A stretch of 64,000 bases of DNA from MR-S7 sp000400995 (GCF_045291395.1 NZ_CP152342.1:2542001-2606000); one strand, 5' to 3'; shown: positions 8,783 through 18,372, counted from the stretch's first letter. Notes: generated by a model from the letters alone, not told the origin. Translations and numbers: made by a program.

Positions 8783-9632
8783 ACGTATCGCAGGCCTGCA
8801 CGCTGCCGGTCTTCATGCCCTGCGTGAACCAGCGCACGCGCTGCGCGCTGGAGCCGTGGGTGAAGGCGTCGGGGCGCACGGTGCCCGTCTGCTTGCGCTG
8901 CAGCGTGTCGTCGCCGATCTGCCCGGCGGCGTTCAGCGCGGACTCGATGTCGCTCTGGTCCAGCCAGTTCTTGGCCTGCTGCGAGTAGCGTGTCCAGATG
9001 CCGGCGTAGCAGTCGGCCTGCAGCTCCAGGCGCACCGACAGGGCGTTCTGCTCGCGCTGGCTCACGCGCCCGCGCATCCCGTCCACCTTGCCCGTGGCGC
9101 CCAGCAGGGTCTGCACGTGGTGGCCTACCTCGTGGGCGATCACGTAGGCGCGGGCGAACTCGCCCGGCGCGCCGAGCTGTCGGCTCATGGTGTCGAAGAA
9201 ATCCATGTCCAGGTAGACCTTCTGGTCGCCCGGGCAGTAGAACGGCCCCATGGCGCTTTGCCCCGTGCCGCAGGCCGTGGGCGTGGCGCCGCGGAACAGC
9301 ACCAGCTTGGGCGGGCGGTACTGCGCCCCGCCCTGCTGGAAGATCTGCGCCCACACGTCCTCGGTGGAGGCCAGCACCGTGGACACGAAGGCGGCGCTGC
9401 GGTCGTTCGCGGGCGGTGCCTTGGCGGGGCCCTGCTGCACCTGCGGCGCGCCGCCTCCGCCCGACAGCACGCCGATGGTCGTCAGCGGGTTGATGCCGAA
9501 CACGCCCCAGCCGATCAGCGCCACCACCACCGTGCCGATGCCGATGGAGCGCCCACCGAAACCGCCGCCTCCGCCGCCGCTGCCGCGGCGGTCCTCGACG
9601 TTGTCCGACTGACGATTGCCTTCCCATCTCAT
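8763..9632 (-). CDS. Neutral zinc metallopeptidase (YpfJ family)
   Basis: 289 residues beginning MRWEGNRQSDNVEDRRG, the characteristic N-terminus of this family, then a Gly-rich linker, one membrane-spanning segment (IGIGTVVVALIGWGVFGI) and an external domain. The zinc site AHEVGHHVQ is near residue 168, and further family blocks are GDQKVYLDMDFFD, RLELQADCYAG and FTHGSSAQRVRWF. Probably an inner-membrane-anchored peptidase with the active domain in the periplasm; the substrate is not known. The gene ends convergently inside the enolase-family gene. Confidence 0.92.
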   Translation of the reverse strand: MRWEGNRQSDNVEDRRGSGGGGGGFGGRSIGIGTVVVALIGWGVFGINPLTTIGVLSGGGGAPQVQQGPAKAPPANDRSAAFVSTVLASTEDVWAQIFQQGGAQYRPPKLVLFRGATPTACGTGQSAMGPFYCPGDQKVYLDMDFFDTMSRQLGAPGEFARAYVIAHEVGHHVQTLLGATGKVDGMRGRVSQREQNALSVRLELQADCYAGIWTRYSQQAKNWLDQSDIESALNAAGQIGDDTLQRKQTGTVRPDAFTHGSSAQRVRWFTQGMKTGSVQACDTFSAQTL

Positions 9633-9707
9633 GAGCGTTCTCCAATGTGCGCACGGCGCAAGCCACGGATGTTACGCCCGCCCGGCAAGCGCCGCTGCCG
9701 CCCCGAT

Positions 9708-9736
9708 GTGCGCAGCGCACCGCCCCGGCGGGGCGG
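9708..9736. other. Two back-to-back perfect palindromes
   Basis: GTGCGC-A-GCGCAC (9708-9720) runs directly into CCGCCCCG-G-CGGGGCGG (9720-9736). It lies in a 132-bp gap downstream of the small minus-strand gene at 9765 and upstream of the metallopeptidase. No T-tract follows, so intrinsic termination is doubtful. It may be a structured mRNA or a protein-binding site. Confidence 0.35.
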
Positions 9737-9764
9737 TTCAAGAAAGTTCACATTCGCGGCGCGC

Positions 9765-9974
9765 CTACTGCGCGGCGGTCGCCAGGGTGGCCGGCGGCTG
9801 CAGCGTGCTGGTCACGTAGGTCGCGGCCGTGGCGGCGGCTTCGCGCGCATGGTGCTCCACCACCACACCGATGGCCACCAGCTGCACGAGGATGACGGCC
9901 GTTCCCACCCAGACCACCCAGGGGGAGGAAGCCGGGGCGTCGGAGGAGGAAGCGGAAGATGGGGCATATGCCAT
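9765..9974 (-). CDS. Small single-span membrane protein of unknown function
   Basis: A 69-residue frame: a Ser/Ala/Pro-rich N-terminus (MAYAPSSASSSDAPASSP), one clear hydrophobic segment (WVVWVGTAVILVQLVAIGVVV, about residues 19-39) and an Ala/Thr-rich tail. A GGAGCC lies a few bases before the ATG. I recognise no family. The clean transmembrane segment and the ribosome-binding-like sequence favour a real gene, but the short length keeps confidence moderate. Confidence 0.45.
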   Translation of the reverse strand: MAYAPSSASSSDAPASSPWVVWVGTAVILVQLVAIGVVVEHHAREAAATAATYVTSTLQPPATLATAAQ

Positions 9975-10073
9975 GGAAGGCTCCGGTCGTTCAACTGGAG
10001 CCGATCGTAGGCAGCGCCCCGGCGCGCGCCCGGCGGATCACCGCCCGACGCGGCGTAGGACGCGGGCGGTGGT

Positions 10074-10640
<567 letters not shown>

Positions 10641-10694
10641 GAGGTCACTCCTGGCGCGCATTCTAGGCGAGGCCGCGCCGATAGCTACCCAAAT

Positions 10695-10737
10695 GATAGC
10701 TGCCTGCGCTTGACAGGCAAGCGCCAGAGGCCTTTTT
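10695..10737. repeat. Type-1 intergenic repeat (copy 2)
   Basis: Reads GATAGCTGCCTGCGCTTGacaGGCAAGCGCCAGAGGCC and then TTTTT. The inverted arms TGCGCTTG/CAAGCGCC and the T-run suggest it could also end transcription. It sits just after the guaD stop (minus strand) and before dcd. Confidence 0.75.
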
Positions 10738-12011
10738 CATGCAATGACCGTGCGCTCGATCAAACGGTCGTCGCCCAGCACGACCATGGCGAACAGCAGC
10801 TCGTCGAGGTCGCGCGCGTCGCCCGTGCGGCGCGCCAGCAGCGGCGTGGCCTGCGGGTCGAGCACGACGAAGTCGGCCTCGCAGCCCGGCTGCAGGTTGC
10901 CCACCACGCCCTCCAGGCCCAGCGCGCGCGCGGCGCCGGCCGTGTGCTGCCACCACAGGCGCTGGGGCGGCAGGCTCAGGCCCTGCTTGGCATGGCCTTC
11001 GCGCCCCACGTAGTAGGCCGCGAGCATGGTGTGGAAAGGGCTGAAGCTGGTGCCGCCGCCCACGTCGCTGGCCAGCCCGTAGCCGAAGCCCACGCGGTCG
11101 GCGCCCGCGTAGTCGAAGAAGCCGCTGCCCAGGAACAGGTTGCTCGTGGGGCACACGGCCGCCACGGCGCCGCGGTCGCGCATCAGGGCGCGGTCGTTGT
11201 CGTCGAAGTGGATGCAGTGGGCGTACACGGCGCGCTCGCGCATCAGGCCGAAGCCGTCGTACACGCCCAGGTAGCTGCGCGCGGCGGGAAAGAGTTCGCG
11301 CGCCCAGCGGATCTCGTCGCGGTTCTCGGCCACGTGGGACTGGATCCACACGTCCGCGTAGCGCGCGGCCAAGGCGCCGGCGCCGCGCAGCTGGGCCTCG
11401 GTGCTGGTGGGCGCGAAGCGCGGCGTGATGGCGTAGCCCAGGCGGCCCTGGCCGTGCCAGCGGCGGATGAGCGCCTCGGTGTCGATGAGCGATTGCTCGG
11501 TGGCGTCGCGCACGCCGTCGGGCGAATGGCGGTCCTGCAGCACCTTGCCGGCGATCAGGCGCAGCCTGCGGGCCTGCGCCTCGGCCATGAGCGCATCGAC
11601 CGACTGCGGGTGCGAGGTGGCGAAGGTGAGCGCCGTGGTGACGCCGTTGCGCAGCAGCTCATCGAGGAAGAAGCGCGCCACGCCGGCGGCATAGTCCGCG
11701 TCGGCGAAGCGCGACTCGTGCGGGAACGTGTAGTTCTCCAGCCAGGGCAGCAGGCCGTCCGCGGGCGAGCCGATCACGTCGAGCTGCGGGTAGTGCACAT
11801 GCATGTCCACGAAGCCCGGCGCAATGATGCGGCCGGGCCAGTGGGTCACCGGCGCCTCGGGATAGCGCGCACGCAGCGCGCTCCAGGCGCCGGCGGCCTG
11901 CACGCGCTGCACGCCGCGCGCATCGGGGGCGACGGCCAGCAGGCCGTCTTCGTCGTACAGGGCCGTGCCGTCGTCGGAAAAGCGCAGAAGCGCGGAGCGG
12001 TAGAGGTGCAT
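10737..12011 (-). CDS. guaD: Guanine deaminase
   Basis: A 424-residue amidohydrolase. The metal site HVHYPQ follows IIAPGFVDM (about residues 67-75), and other conserved parts are TTALTFATSHPQSVD, the block ending RLIAGKVLQDRHSPDGVRD, QSHVAEN, YAHCIHF and SDVGGG. The C-terminus around EADFVVLDPQATPLL is typical of GuaD. It hydrolyses guanine to xanthine and ammonia, the entry to the purine pathway encoded across this window. puuD lies directly upstream on the same strand (66 bp apart). The gap holds a GC-rich inverted repeat but no purine-operator copy, so guaD may be read through from puuD. Confidence 0.94.
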   Translation of the reverse strand: MHLYRSALLRFSDDGTALYDEDGLLAVAPDARGVQRVQAAGAWSALRARYPEAPVTHWPGRIIAPGFVDMHVHYPQLDVIGSPADGLLPWLENYTFPHESRFADADYAAGVARFFLDELLRNGVTTALTFATSHPQSVDALMAEAQARRLRLIAGKVLQDRHSPDGVRDATEQSLIDTEALIRRWHGQGRLGYAITPRFAPTSTEAQLRGAGALAARYADVWIQSHVAENRDEIRWARELFPAARSYLGVYDGFGLMRERAVYAHCIHFDDNDRALMRDRGAVAAVCPTSNLFLGSGFFDYAGADRVGFGYGLASDVGGGTSFSPFHTMLAAYYVGREGHAKQGLSLPPQRLWWQHTAGAARALGLEGVVGNLQPGCEADFVVLDPQATPLLARRTGDARDLDELLFAMVVLGDDRLIERTVIA

Positions 12012-12077
12012 GGCCCCTAGCTTAAGGCGCCGCGCGCCGCCCGGTATGCGGCGCGCGCGATAGCATTCATAACGCCG

Positions 12078-13307
12078 TCAGGGGGTGGGGGCACCGCCCT
12101 CGTACCAGCGCTTGAAGGTGTCGCGCTCCGCATCGGTCAGCGCGCCGGGGTTGCCGAAGGGCATCTTGCGCAGCTGCACCACCTGCTGGTAGATCTGCTG
12201 CGCGTGGCCCTTCACGTCCTCGGGCGTGTCGAACTTCACATTCTTCTGCGCGATGGTGTTGGCGCTGTGGCAGACCACGCAGTGCTTCTGCATGACCGCG
12301 TGCAGTTGCTCGTAGCCCGCGGCAGGCGCTGCGGCGGCAGACGGGGCCGCGGCGGCCGGTGCCGGAGCGGCCGCCTGCGGCGCGGGCTTGAGCCACGCGA
12401 TCACGCCCAGGAGCACCGCCACGCCCATGGCGGCATATTTCCAGGGATGGGGGTTGCGGCCCAGCTTGTAGCCGTGGCGCATCACGAAGAACTGGCGGAT
12501 GGCCGCGCCCGCGAACATCATGAGGATCAGCACCAGCCAGTTCAGCTCGTGGCTGTACAGCCAGCCGTAGTGGTTGGACAGCATGGCGAACAGCACGGGC
12601 AGCGTGAAATAGGTGTTGTGCACGCTGCGCTGCTTGCCGCGCTTGCCGTGGATCGGGTCGACCGGCTGGCCGGCCTTGAGCGCGGCGACGACCTTGCGCT
12701 GGCCGGGGATGATCCAAAAGAACACGTTCGCGCTCATCGAGGTGGCGAGCATCGCGCCCATGAGCAGGAAGGCCGCCTGGCCGGGGAAGATGTGGCAGGC
12801 CAGGACCGCCGCGATGCACACCAGCACCGCTACCTGCGCCCCCACGATGGCGTCGCCGTTCTTCTGCTGCCCGAACACGCGGCAGATGCCGTCGTAGAGC
12901 AGCCAGAACACCACCAGGAAGGCCAGCGCCGCCACGATGGCCATGGCGGGCGACATGAGCGGGTTGGCCGGGTGCACCAGGTAGATGCCGGCGTTCCAGA
13001 GGTAGGACACCGTGAGCAGCGCGAAGCCCGACAGCCACGTGGTGTAGCTCTCCCAGAAGAACCAGTGCAGATGGTCGGGCAGCTTGGGCGGCGCGACGTT
13101 GAACTTGACCGGGTGGTAGAACCCGCCGCCGTGCACGGCCCAGAGTTCGCCGTTCACGCCCTGCTTCTTCAGGTCTTCGTCGACGGGCGGCGTGAGGCTG
13201 CTGTCGAGGAACACGAAGTAGAACGAGGAGCCCACCCAGGCGATGGCGGTGATGACGTGCAGCCAGCGCAGCAGCAGATTGGCCCAGTCGAGAAAGTAGC
13301 TTTCCAT
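12078..13307 (-). CDS. puuD: Membrane urate hydroxylase with C-terminal cytochrome c domain
   Basis: 409 residues. The N-terminal 300 residues carry about eight membrane segments (first LLLRWLHVITAIAWVGSSFYF) of the DUF989/PuuD family. An Ala/Pro linker (about 308-335) leads to a c-type haem domain with CVVCH at 343-347 and a probable Met ligand near 382 (LRKMPFGN). In the family this enzyme oxidises urate to 5-hydroxyisourate and passes electrons to a cytochrome chain rather than to O2 with H2O2 release. The haem domain should be periplasmic. It stands with guaD downstream, and a purine-type operator lies 137 bp upstream. Confidence 0.93.
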   Translation of the reverse strand: MESYFLDWANLLLRWLHVITAIAWVGSSFYFVFLDSSLTPPVDEDLKKQGVNGELWAVHGGGFYHPVKFNVAPPKLPDHLHWFFWESYTTWLSGFALLTVSYLWNAGIYLVHPANPLMSPAMAIVAALAFLVVFWLLYDGICRVFGQQKNGDAIVGAQVAVLVCIAAVLACHIFPGQAAFLLMGAMLATSMSANVFFWIIPGQRKVVAALKAGQPVDPIHGKRGKQRSVHNTYFTLPVLFAMLSNHYGWLYSHELNWLVLILMMFAGAAIRQFFVMRHGYKLGRNPHPWKYAAMGVAVLLGVIAWLKPAPQAAAPAPAAAAPSAAAAPAAGYEQLHAVMQKHCVVCHSANTIAQKNVKFDTPEDVKGHAQQIYQQVVQLRKMPFGNPGALTDAERDTFKRWYEGGAPTP

Positions 13308-13443
13308 AGTGTTTCAACCCGGTGGCGTGGGGCCACCCGAAAGCTGCTCACCACTGCGGGCGCTCTGAGCAGATGGATCAGGCCGCGCACCTTGGCATGA
13401 AAGCTACCGGGGCACCGCTGCGACCAATTTTGTGGACATGAAG

Positions 13444-13459
13444 TGTATGCAATTTTTGT
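13444..13459 (+). promoter_or_regulatory. Candidate purine-regulon operator, puuD upstream copy
   Basis: Reads TGTATGCAATTTTTGT, matching the consensus TGTATACANTTTYTGT with one change in the left arm. It lies 137 bp upstream of puuD (which is read on the minus strand). Three related sites are at 26027, 51359 and 56202. Confidence 0.55.
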
Positions 13460-13515
13460 TGCCGCCGCCACATCCGCCGGCTCGGTAGTGACCCGCACAA
13501 GGCAGTCTTACGGGA

Positions 13516-13570
13516 TTTCAAGCCAAATCGGCCTCCAGCGCCTATGCAGAAAGCGCAAGCAGCTATCAAT
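13516..13570. repeat. Type-1 intergenic repeat (copy 3)
   Basis: Reads CAAGCCAAATCGGCCTCCAGCGCC...AAAGCGCAAGCAGCTATCAAT. It lies just downstream of the garD-like stop (minus strand) and upstream of puuD. The 276-bp gap 13308-13583 otherwise holds only the candidate operator at 13444. Confidence 0.75.
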
Positions 13571-13583
13571 GCAGGAGCATCTG

Positions 13584-15119
13584 TCAGGTAACGGGCGCCG
13601 GGTTGAACAGCACGAGCTGGTTGTGCAGCTTCCAGTGCTCGGCCCAGGTCTTGCGGCGGCCGCTGGCCACGTCGAGCATGAGGCGGAACAGCTCCCAGCC
13701 CACGTCCTCGATGCTGGCGCCGCCGTCGGCGATGCGGCCGGCGTTCACGTCCATCAGGTCGTGCCAGCGACGCGCCAGGTCGCTGCGCGTGGCGACCTTG
13801 ATCACCGGCACCGCAGCCAGCCCGTAGGGCGTGCCGCGCCCGGTGGTGAACACGTGCAGGTTCATGCCGGCGGCCAGCTGCAGCGTGCCGCAGATGAAGT
13901 CGCTGGCGGGTGTGGCCGCGTACACCAGCCCGCGCGCGATGCCGCGGTCCGCCAGCCGCTGCCCCGGCGACAACACGCCCGTGATGGGCGCGGTGCCGCT
14001 CTTGACGATGGAGCCCATGGCCTTCTCGACGATGTTCGACAGCCCGCCCTTCTTGTTGCCGGGCGTGGTGTTGGCGCTGCGGTCCACCCGGCCCTTGTCC
14101 AGGTAGGCGTCGTACCAGGCCATCTCCGCGATCATGTCTCGCGCCACCCCGGGGGTGGCCGCGCGCGCGGTGAGCTGGGCGATGCCGTCGCGCACCTCGG
14201 TCACCTCGCTGAACATCACCGTGGCACCCGCGCGCACCAGCAGGTCGGTGCAGAAGCCCACGGCCGGGTTGGCCGTGACGCCGCTGAACGCATCGCTGCC
14301 GCCGCACTGAACGCCCACCACGAGGGCGCTGGCGGGTACGGTCTCGCGGTGGCGCCGGTTCAGCCGCTCCAGGTGCGCCTTGGCGCTTTCCATGATGGAG
14401 TCGATCATGCTCATGAAGCCGACGTGCGCCTCGTCCTGCAGGCAGACCACGTCCAGTTCGGGTTCACGTTCGTCCACGATGGGGAAGGTGCCCGGCGGCA
14501 GCAGCCGCTCGGGCTGCAGCTTCTCGCAGCCCAGGCTGACCACCATCACCTCGCCGCCGAAGTTGGGATTGCGGCTGATGTTGCGCAGCGTGCGCTGCGG
14601 TATCTCGGCGCCCACGGCGTCGATGGCCACGCCGCAGCCGTAGGTGTGCTCCAGGCCTACCACGTCATCAACGTGCGGATACTGTGGCAGCAGCTCGGCC
14701 TTGATGCGGCGCACCGCGAAGTCGAGCACGCCGGCCACGCACTGCACCGTGGTGGTGATGGCGAGGATGTTGCGCGTGCCCACCGAGCCGTCGGCGTTGC
14801 GGTAGCCCTCGAAGGTATGGCCCTCCAGCGGCGGCGGCTCGGGCGGCTTCACCGTGGCGATGGGCAGGCCCTCCAGCGAGCGCGCCGCGGGCATCTCCAG
14901 CAGGCGCTCATGCACCCAGCTCCCGGCGGGGATCGGCCGCGCGGCCCGGCCGATCACCACGTTGTAGCGCCGCACCGCGTCGCCCGCCGCCAGGTCGGCC
15001 AGCGCCACCTTGTGGCCCTGGGGCACCTTGTCGACCAGCACGAGGCCCGAGGGGAGCACGGTGCCGGCCGGCAGGCCGCCGTCGTTGGCGACGATGGCCA
15101 CGTTGTCGCGCGCGTCCAT
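13584..15119 (-). CDS. garD: Galactarate dehydratase-like enzyme (GarD/UxaA family)
   Basis: 511 residues with the two UxaA-family parts: an N-terminal SAF-like domain (DNVAIVANDGGLPAGT...) and a large C-terminal catalytic domain with GTRNILAITTTVQC, VGLEHTYGCGVAIDAVG, VVGVQCGGSDAFSGVTANP and NTTPGNKKGGLSNIVEKA. GarD (about 523 residues) dehydrates galactarate to 5-dehydro-4-deoxy-glucarate; altronate dehydratase UxaA is the close alternative. Length and the neighbouring gudD, kdgD and semialdehyde dehydrogenase genes favour galactarate. It is the third gene of a minus-strand run (enolase-family dehydratase, Bug receptor, garD). Cytoplasmic and iron-dependent in the family. Confidence 0.82.
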   Translation of the reverse strand: MDARDNVAIVANDGGLPAGTVLPSGLVLVDKVPQGHKVALADLAAGDAVRRYNVVIGRAARPIPAGSWVHERLLEMPAARSLEGLPIATVKPPEPPPLEGHTFEGYRNADGSVGTRNILAITTTVQCVAGVLDFAVRRIKAELLPQYPHVDDVVGLEHTYGCGVAIDAVGAEIPQRTLRNISRNPNFGGEVMVVSLGCEKLQPERLLPPGTFPIVDEREPELDVVCLQDEAHVGFMSMIDSIMESAKAHLERLNRRHRETVPASALVVGVQCGGSDAFSGVTANPAVGFCTDLLVRAGATVMFSEVTEVRDGIAQLTARAATPGVARDMIAEMAWYDAYLDKGRVDRSANTTPGNKKGGLSNIVEKAMGSIVKSGTAPITGVLSPGQRLADRGIARGLVYAATPASDFICGTLQLAAGMNLHVFTTGRGTPYGLAAVPVIKVATRSDLARRWHDLMDVNAGRIADGGASIEDVGWELFRLMLDVASGRRKTWAEHWKLHNQLVLFNPAPVT

Positions 15120-15168
15120 CGCGATGCAGAGGGGGGCTGGATGCTCATCGTGCCGCGTTCCGGTCCGT

Positions 15169-16170
15169 TCACTCCGCCTTGATGCCCGCCGCCTTGATCA
15201 CCTGCGCCCACTTGGTCACCTCGGCCTGCTGGTAGGCGCCGAGTTCGGCGGGCGTCATGGTGGAGGGAACCATGCCGAAGCTCTTGAGGCGGGCCTGGAC
15301 CTCGGGCGTGGCGACGATCTTCATGATCTCCGCGTGCAGCCGGTCCACGATGGGCTTGGGCGTGCCCGCCGGGGCGAACACGGCCTGCCACGAGCCCATG
15401 TCGAAGCCCTTCTGGCCCGCTTCGGCGATGGTGGGCACGTCGGGCAGCGACTCCAGGCGCCTGGAGCTGGTGACGGCGATGGGGCGCAGCTTGCCGGACT
15501 GGATGTGGGGGCCCACGATCAGCGTGGTGTCGAACATCATGTCCACCTGGCCGCCCACCACGTCCTGCACGGCCGGGCCGCTGCCCTTGTAGGGCACGTG
15601 CGTGAACTTCACGCCCGACTGGTAGGCCAGCAGCTCCAGCGCCATGTGCGGCGAGGTGCCGGTGCCGGGTGACGCGGAAGACAGCCCGCCCGCGCCGGCC
15701 TTGGCCTTGCTGGCGGCGAGCACGTCGTCCAGCGTCTTGTAGGGGCTGGCCGACGGCACCACCAGCACCAGCGGCCCGGAGCCCAGCATGGCCACCGGCG
15801 TGAACGACTTGATGGGGTCGTAGTCCAGCTTGGAATACAGGCTCACGTTGATGGAGTGCGAGCTGATGGTGCCGCCAAGGATGGTGTAGCCATCCGCGGG
15901 CGCGCGGGCGGCCAGGCCCGAGCCCACGCTGCCACCGGCGCCGCCCTTGTTCTCGATGACCACCGGCGTGCCCAGCGCCTGGCCCAGGGGCTGGGCGATC
16001 ACGCGCGCCAGGGTGTCGGTGTTGCCGCCGGGCGGGAACGGCACCATGTAGGTGATGGGCTTGCCCGTGGGCCAGGCGCCCTGGGCCACGGCGGGCTGGG
16101 CGGCGAAGCTGCCGCCCAGCAGCAGGGCGCTGGCGGCGAGGGAACGGTGGATCAGCGTGCGGCGTTGCAT
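15169..16170 (-). CDS. Bug-family solute receptor, aldarate locus (1)
   Basis: 333 residues with a signal peptide (RRTLIHRSLAASALLLGGSF, cleavage near PAVAQG) and the Bug motifs YMVPFPPGGNTDTLARVI, VVIENKGGAGGSVG, APADGYTI and HVPYKGSGPAVQDVVGGQVD. It is a periplasmic high-affinity receptor. Between the enolase-family dehydratase and garD, it very probably binds a C6 aldarate (galactarate or glucarate). The start has AGGAGACAACCGCC upstream on the minus strand. No TctAB components are in the window, so its membrane partner must be encoded elsewhere. Confidence 0.9.
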   Translation of the reverse strand: MQRRTLIHRSLAASALLLGGSFAAQPAVAQGAWPTGKPITYMVPFPPGGNTDTLARVIAQPLGQALGTPVVIENKGGAGGSVGSGLAARAPADGYTILGGTISSHSINVSLYSKLDYDPIKSFTPVAMLGSGPLVLVVPSASPYKTLDDVLAASKAKAGAGGLSSASPGTGTSPHMALELLAYQSGVKFTHVPYKGSGPAVQDVVGGQVDMMFDTTLIVGPHIQSGKLRPIAVTSSRRLESLPDVPTIAEAGQKGFDMGSWQAVFAPAGTPKPIVDRLHAEIMKIVATPEVQARLKSFGMVPSTMTPAELGAYQQAEVTKWAQVIKAAGIKAE

Positions 16171-16204
16171 GGCGGTTGTCTCCTGTCTGTTGATGGAAAA
16201 AAGC

Positions 16205-17500
16205 TCAAAAGCGCGGCTGTTTGCCGGTGAAGGTGGGGTCGTACTTACGCATCTGCCCCAGGTCGTCGCGGTTGCGGATGCCGCAGCGCAGGTAGTTGTC
16301 GTGCAGGCGGGCGAGCGCCTCGCGGTCCAGCGTGACGCCCAGGCCCGGCGCCGTGGGCACGCGCAGGCTGCCCTGCTCGAACCGGAGGCGCCCGCCTTCG
16401 ACGACTTCCTCGTCCTGCCAGGGGTAGTGCGTGTCGCAGGCGTAGGTGAGCAGCGGCACGCTGGCGCACAGGTGCGTCATGGCCACCAGGCTGATGCCCA
16501 GGTGCGAGTTGCTGTGCATGGACAGGCCCAGGTCGAAGGTCTTGCACAGCGTGGACAGCCGCTGCGTGGCGCGCAGCCCGCCCCAGTAGTGGTGGTCGCT
16601 GAGCACGATCTTCACGGGGCAGCCCATCTCGGCGTTGCGGCGGAACTCGGCGAAGTCCGTCACCACCATGTTGGTGGCCAGCGGCACGTCGCACGCGCGC
16701 GCCACGGCGGCCATGCCGTCCAGGCCCGGGGCCGGGTCTTCGTAGTACTCCAGCACGCCGCGCAGCTGCTGCACGATCCGCAGGCTGGTCTCCACCGTCC
16801 AGTTGGCGTTGGGGTCGATGCGCAGCGGCGTGCCGGGAAAGGCCTCTGCCAGCGCCAGGATGCCCGCGGCCTCCTGCTCGGGCGGCAGCGCGCCCGCCTT
16901 GAGCTTGATGCTCCGGAAGCCATGCTGCCCGATCATGCGCCGCGCCTGGGCCACGAGCTGGCCGGGCGTCAGCGCCTCGCCCCAGGCGTCCGGCGCACAG
17001 GGTGTGCCGATGTGCTCGGCGTACTTGTAGAACAGGTAGGCCGAAAACGGCACGCTGCCGCGCGCCGCCCCGCCCAGCAGATCGACGATGGGCGCCCGCG
17101 CCATCTGCCCTTGCAGGTCGAGCATGGCGACCTCGAACGCGCTGACCACCTTGGCCACCGTCTTGGAAACGTGCGTGCCCGGCGCCAGCGACACCTGCTG
17201 GCCCAGGAACTCCGAGGCCGTGAGCTTCGGGGGCGCCACCAGCGCCTCCACGCGGCGCTCCATCTCGCCCAGCGCCCAGGGCGACAGCCCCGCCAGCGCC
17301 GGCGCGGCCTTGGCCAGCGCATCCAGCATGGGCTGGTCACCATAGCTCTCGCTGATGCCCACCAGGCCCGAGGCCGTCTCGATCTCGATGATGGAGCGCA
17401 GTGCCCAGGGCTCGTGGATGCCCGCCGCGTTCAGCAGCGGCGGATCGCGAAAGGCAATGGGCGTGATGCGGACGTGGCGGATCGCGTGGGAGGTGCTCAT
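16205..17500 (-). CDS. Enolase-superfamily dehydratase, glucarate dehydratase-like
   Basis: 431 residues from the ATG at 17500. The glucarate-dehydratase subgroup residues are all visible: SIKLKAG (KxK), RIDPNANW (Asp/Asn), YYEDPAPG (Glu), LATNMVVTDF (Asn), VLSDHHYWGG (Asp) and MHSNSHLGIS (catalytic His). HEPWALRSIIEIET near the N-terminus is also typical. It probably removes water from D-glucarate or a related aldarate. It is a different branch from the canonical gudD at 21328, so its true substrate (for example galactarate or another epimer) is open. First gene of the minus-strand aldarate operon, divergent from the GntR regulator. Confidence 0.85.
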   Translation of the reverse strand: MSTSHAIRHVRITPIAFRDPPLLNAAGIHEPWALRSIIEIETASGLVGISESYGDQPMLDALAKAAPALAGLSPWALGEMERRVEALVAPPKLTASEFLGQQVSLAPGTHVSKTVAKVVSAFEVAMLDLQGQMARAPIVDLLGGAARGSVPFSAYLFYKYAEHIGTPCAPDAWGEALTPGQLVAQARRMIGQHGFRSIKLKAGALPPEQEAAGILALAEAFPGTPLRIDPNANWTVETSLRIVQQLRGVLEYYEDPAPGLDGMAAVARACDVPLATNMVVTDFAEFRRNAEMGCPVKIVLSDHHYWGGLRATQRLSTLCKTFDLGLSMHSNSHLGISLVAMTHLCASVPLLTYACDTHYPWQDEEVVEGGRLRFEQGSLRVPTAPGLGVTLDREALARLHDNYLRCGIRNRDDLGQMRKYDPTFTGKQPRF

Positions 17501-17514
17501 CGGAGGCGGGGCAT

Positions 17515-17533
17515 GAAATATGTCATCAGACAA
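17515..17533 (-). promoter_or_regulatory. Candidate operator for the aldarate GntR regulator (divergent promoter)
   Basis: On the minus strand this reads TTGTCTGATGACATATTTC. It matches 15 of 19 bases of the left and centre part of the palindrome at 18373-18396 (TTGTATGATGACATACAAC). It lies between the divergent dehydratase and regulator genes, where it could control both. Confidence 0.5.
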
Positions 17534-17557
17534 CTTACAACGCATTATGATCAAAGC

Positions 17558-18340
17558 ATGAATGCGCCGTCCACGGGATTACCCTCACCCACCCCCGCCT
17601 CCCGCGAATCCCTGCGCGGCAAGTCCGGCCGCAACGGCCGCAGCCTGGCCAACCTGCTCTCCGAGGAATTCGAGAACAAGATCCGCCAGGGCCTGCTGCG
17701 CGAGGGCGACCGCCTGCCTACCGAGTCGGAGCTGGTGCGCAGCTACGACGTGAGCCGCACCGTGGTGCGCGAGGCGATCTCCAAGCTGCAGGCCGCCGGC
17801 CTGGTGGAGACGCGCCACGGCATCGGCACCTTCGTGCAGGCCGTGCGAGAGGGCGCGGGGCTCACGCTCAACGCGCGGGAGCTCAGCGAATCGGTGGACG
17901 TGCTGGCCGTGCTGGAGCTGCGCATCAGCCTGGAGACCGAGGCGGCAGGCCTGGCCGCGCAGCGCCGCAGCGACGCCCACCTGCAGGCCATGCGGCAGGC
18001 GCTGCAGGCGTTCGAGCGCAACGCCGCGGGCGGCGGCGACACCATCGCGCCGGACCTCGCCTTCCACCTGGGCATCGCGCAGGCCACGGGCAACCCGTAT
18101 TTCGAGAGCATCCTGGCGCACTTCGGCGCGCAGCTGATCCCGCGCACGCGCATCACCTCCATCCAGTCGCCGGGGCGCGACCCCGACTACCTGCACCGCG
18201 TGAACCGCGAGCACGAGGAGATCTTCAACGCCATCGAGCGGCAGGACGCCGACTCGGCCCGCGCCGCCATGCGCATCCACCTCACCAACTCCCGCGAGCG
18301 GCTGCGCCTCGCGCAGAAGCGCAGCGCCCCCGCCGCCTGA
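17558..18340 (+). CDS. GntR/FadR-subfamily regulator of the aldarate genes
   Basis: 260 residues from the ATG at 17558. The winged HTH (about residues 25-95) contains LPTESELVRSYDVSRTVVREAISKL and GLVETRHGIGTFV; the C-terminal FCD domain carries LELRISLETEAAGLAAQR, DLAFHLGIAQATGN and HRVNREHEEIFNAIERQD, including the His/Asp metal-ligand positions of the FCD family. It sits centrally between the two aldarate operons. A near-perfect 24-bp palindrome just downstream and a related site upstream support local regulation, probably repression relieved by an aldarate or its degradation product. Confidence 0.9.
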   Translation: MNAPSTGLPSPTPASRESLRGKSGRNGRSLANLLSEEFENKIRQGLLREGDRLPTESELVRSYDVSRTVVREAISKLQAAGLVETRHGIGTFVQAVREGAGLTLNARELSESVDVLAVLELRISLETEAAGLAAQRRSDAHLQAMRQALQAFERNAAGGGDTIAPDLAFHLGIAQATGNPYFESILAHFGAQLIPRTRITSIQSPGRDPDYLHRVNREHEEIFNAIERQDADSARAAMRIHLTNSRERLRLAQKRSAPAA

Positions 18341-18372
18341 AGGCGGCGCGACAGGCTTGCGCTTGTCATCTC

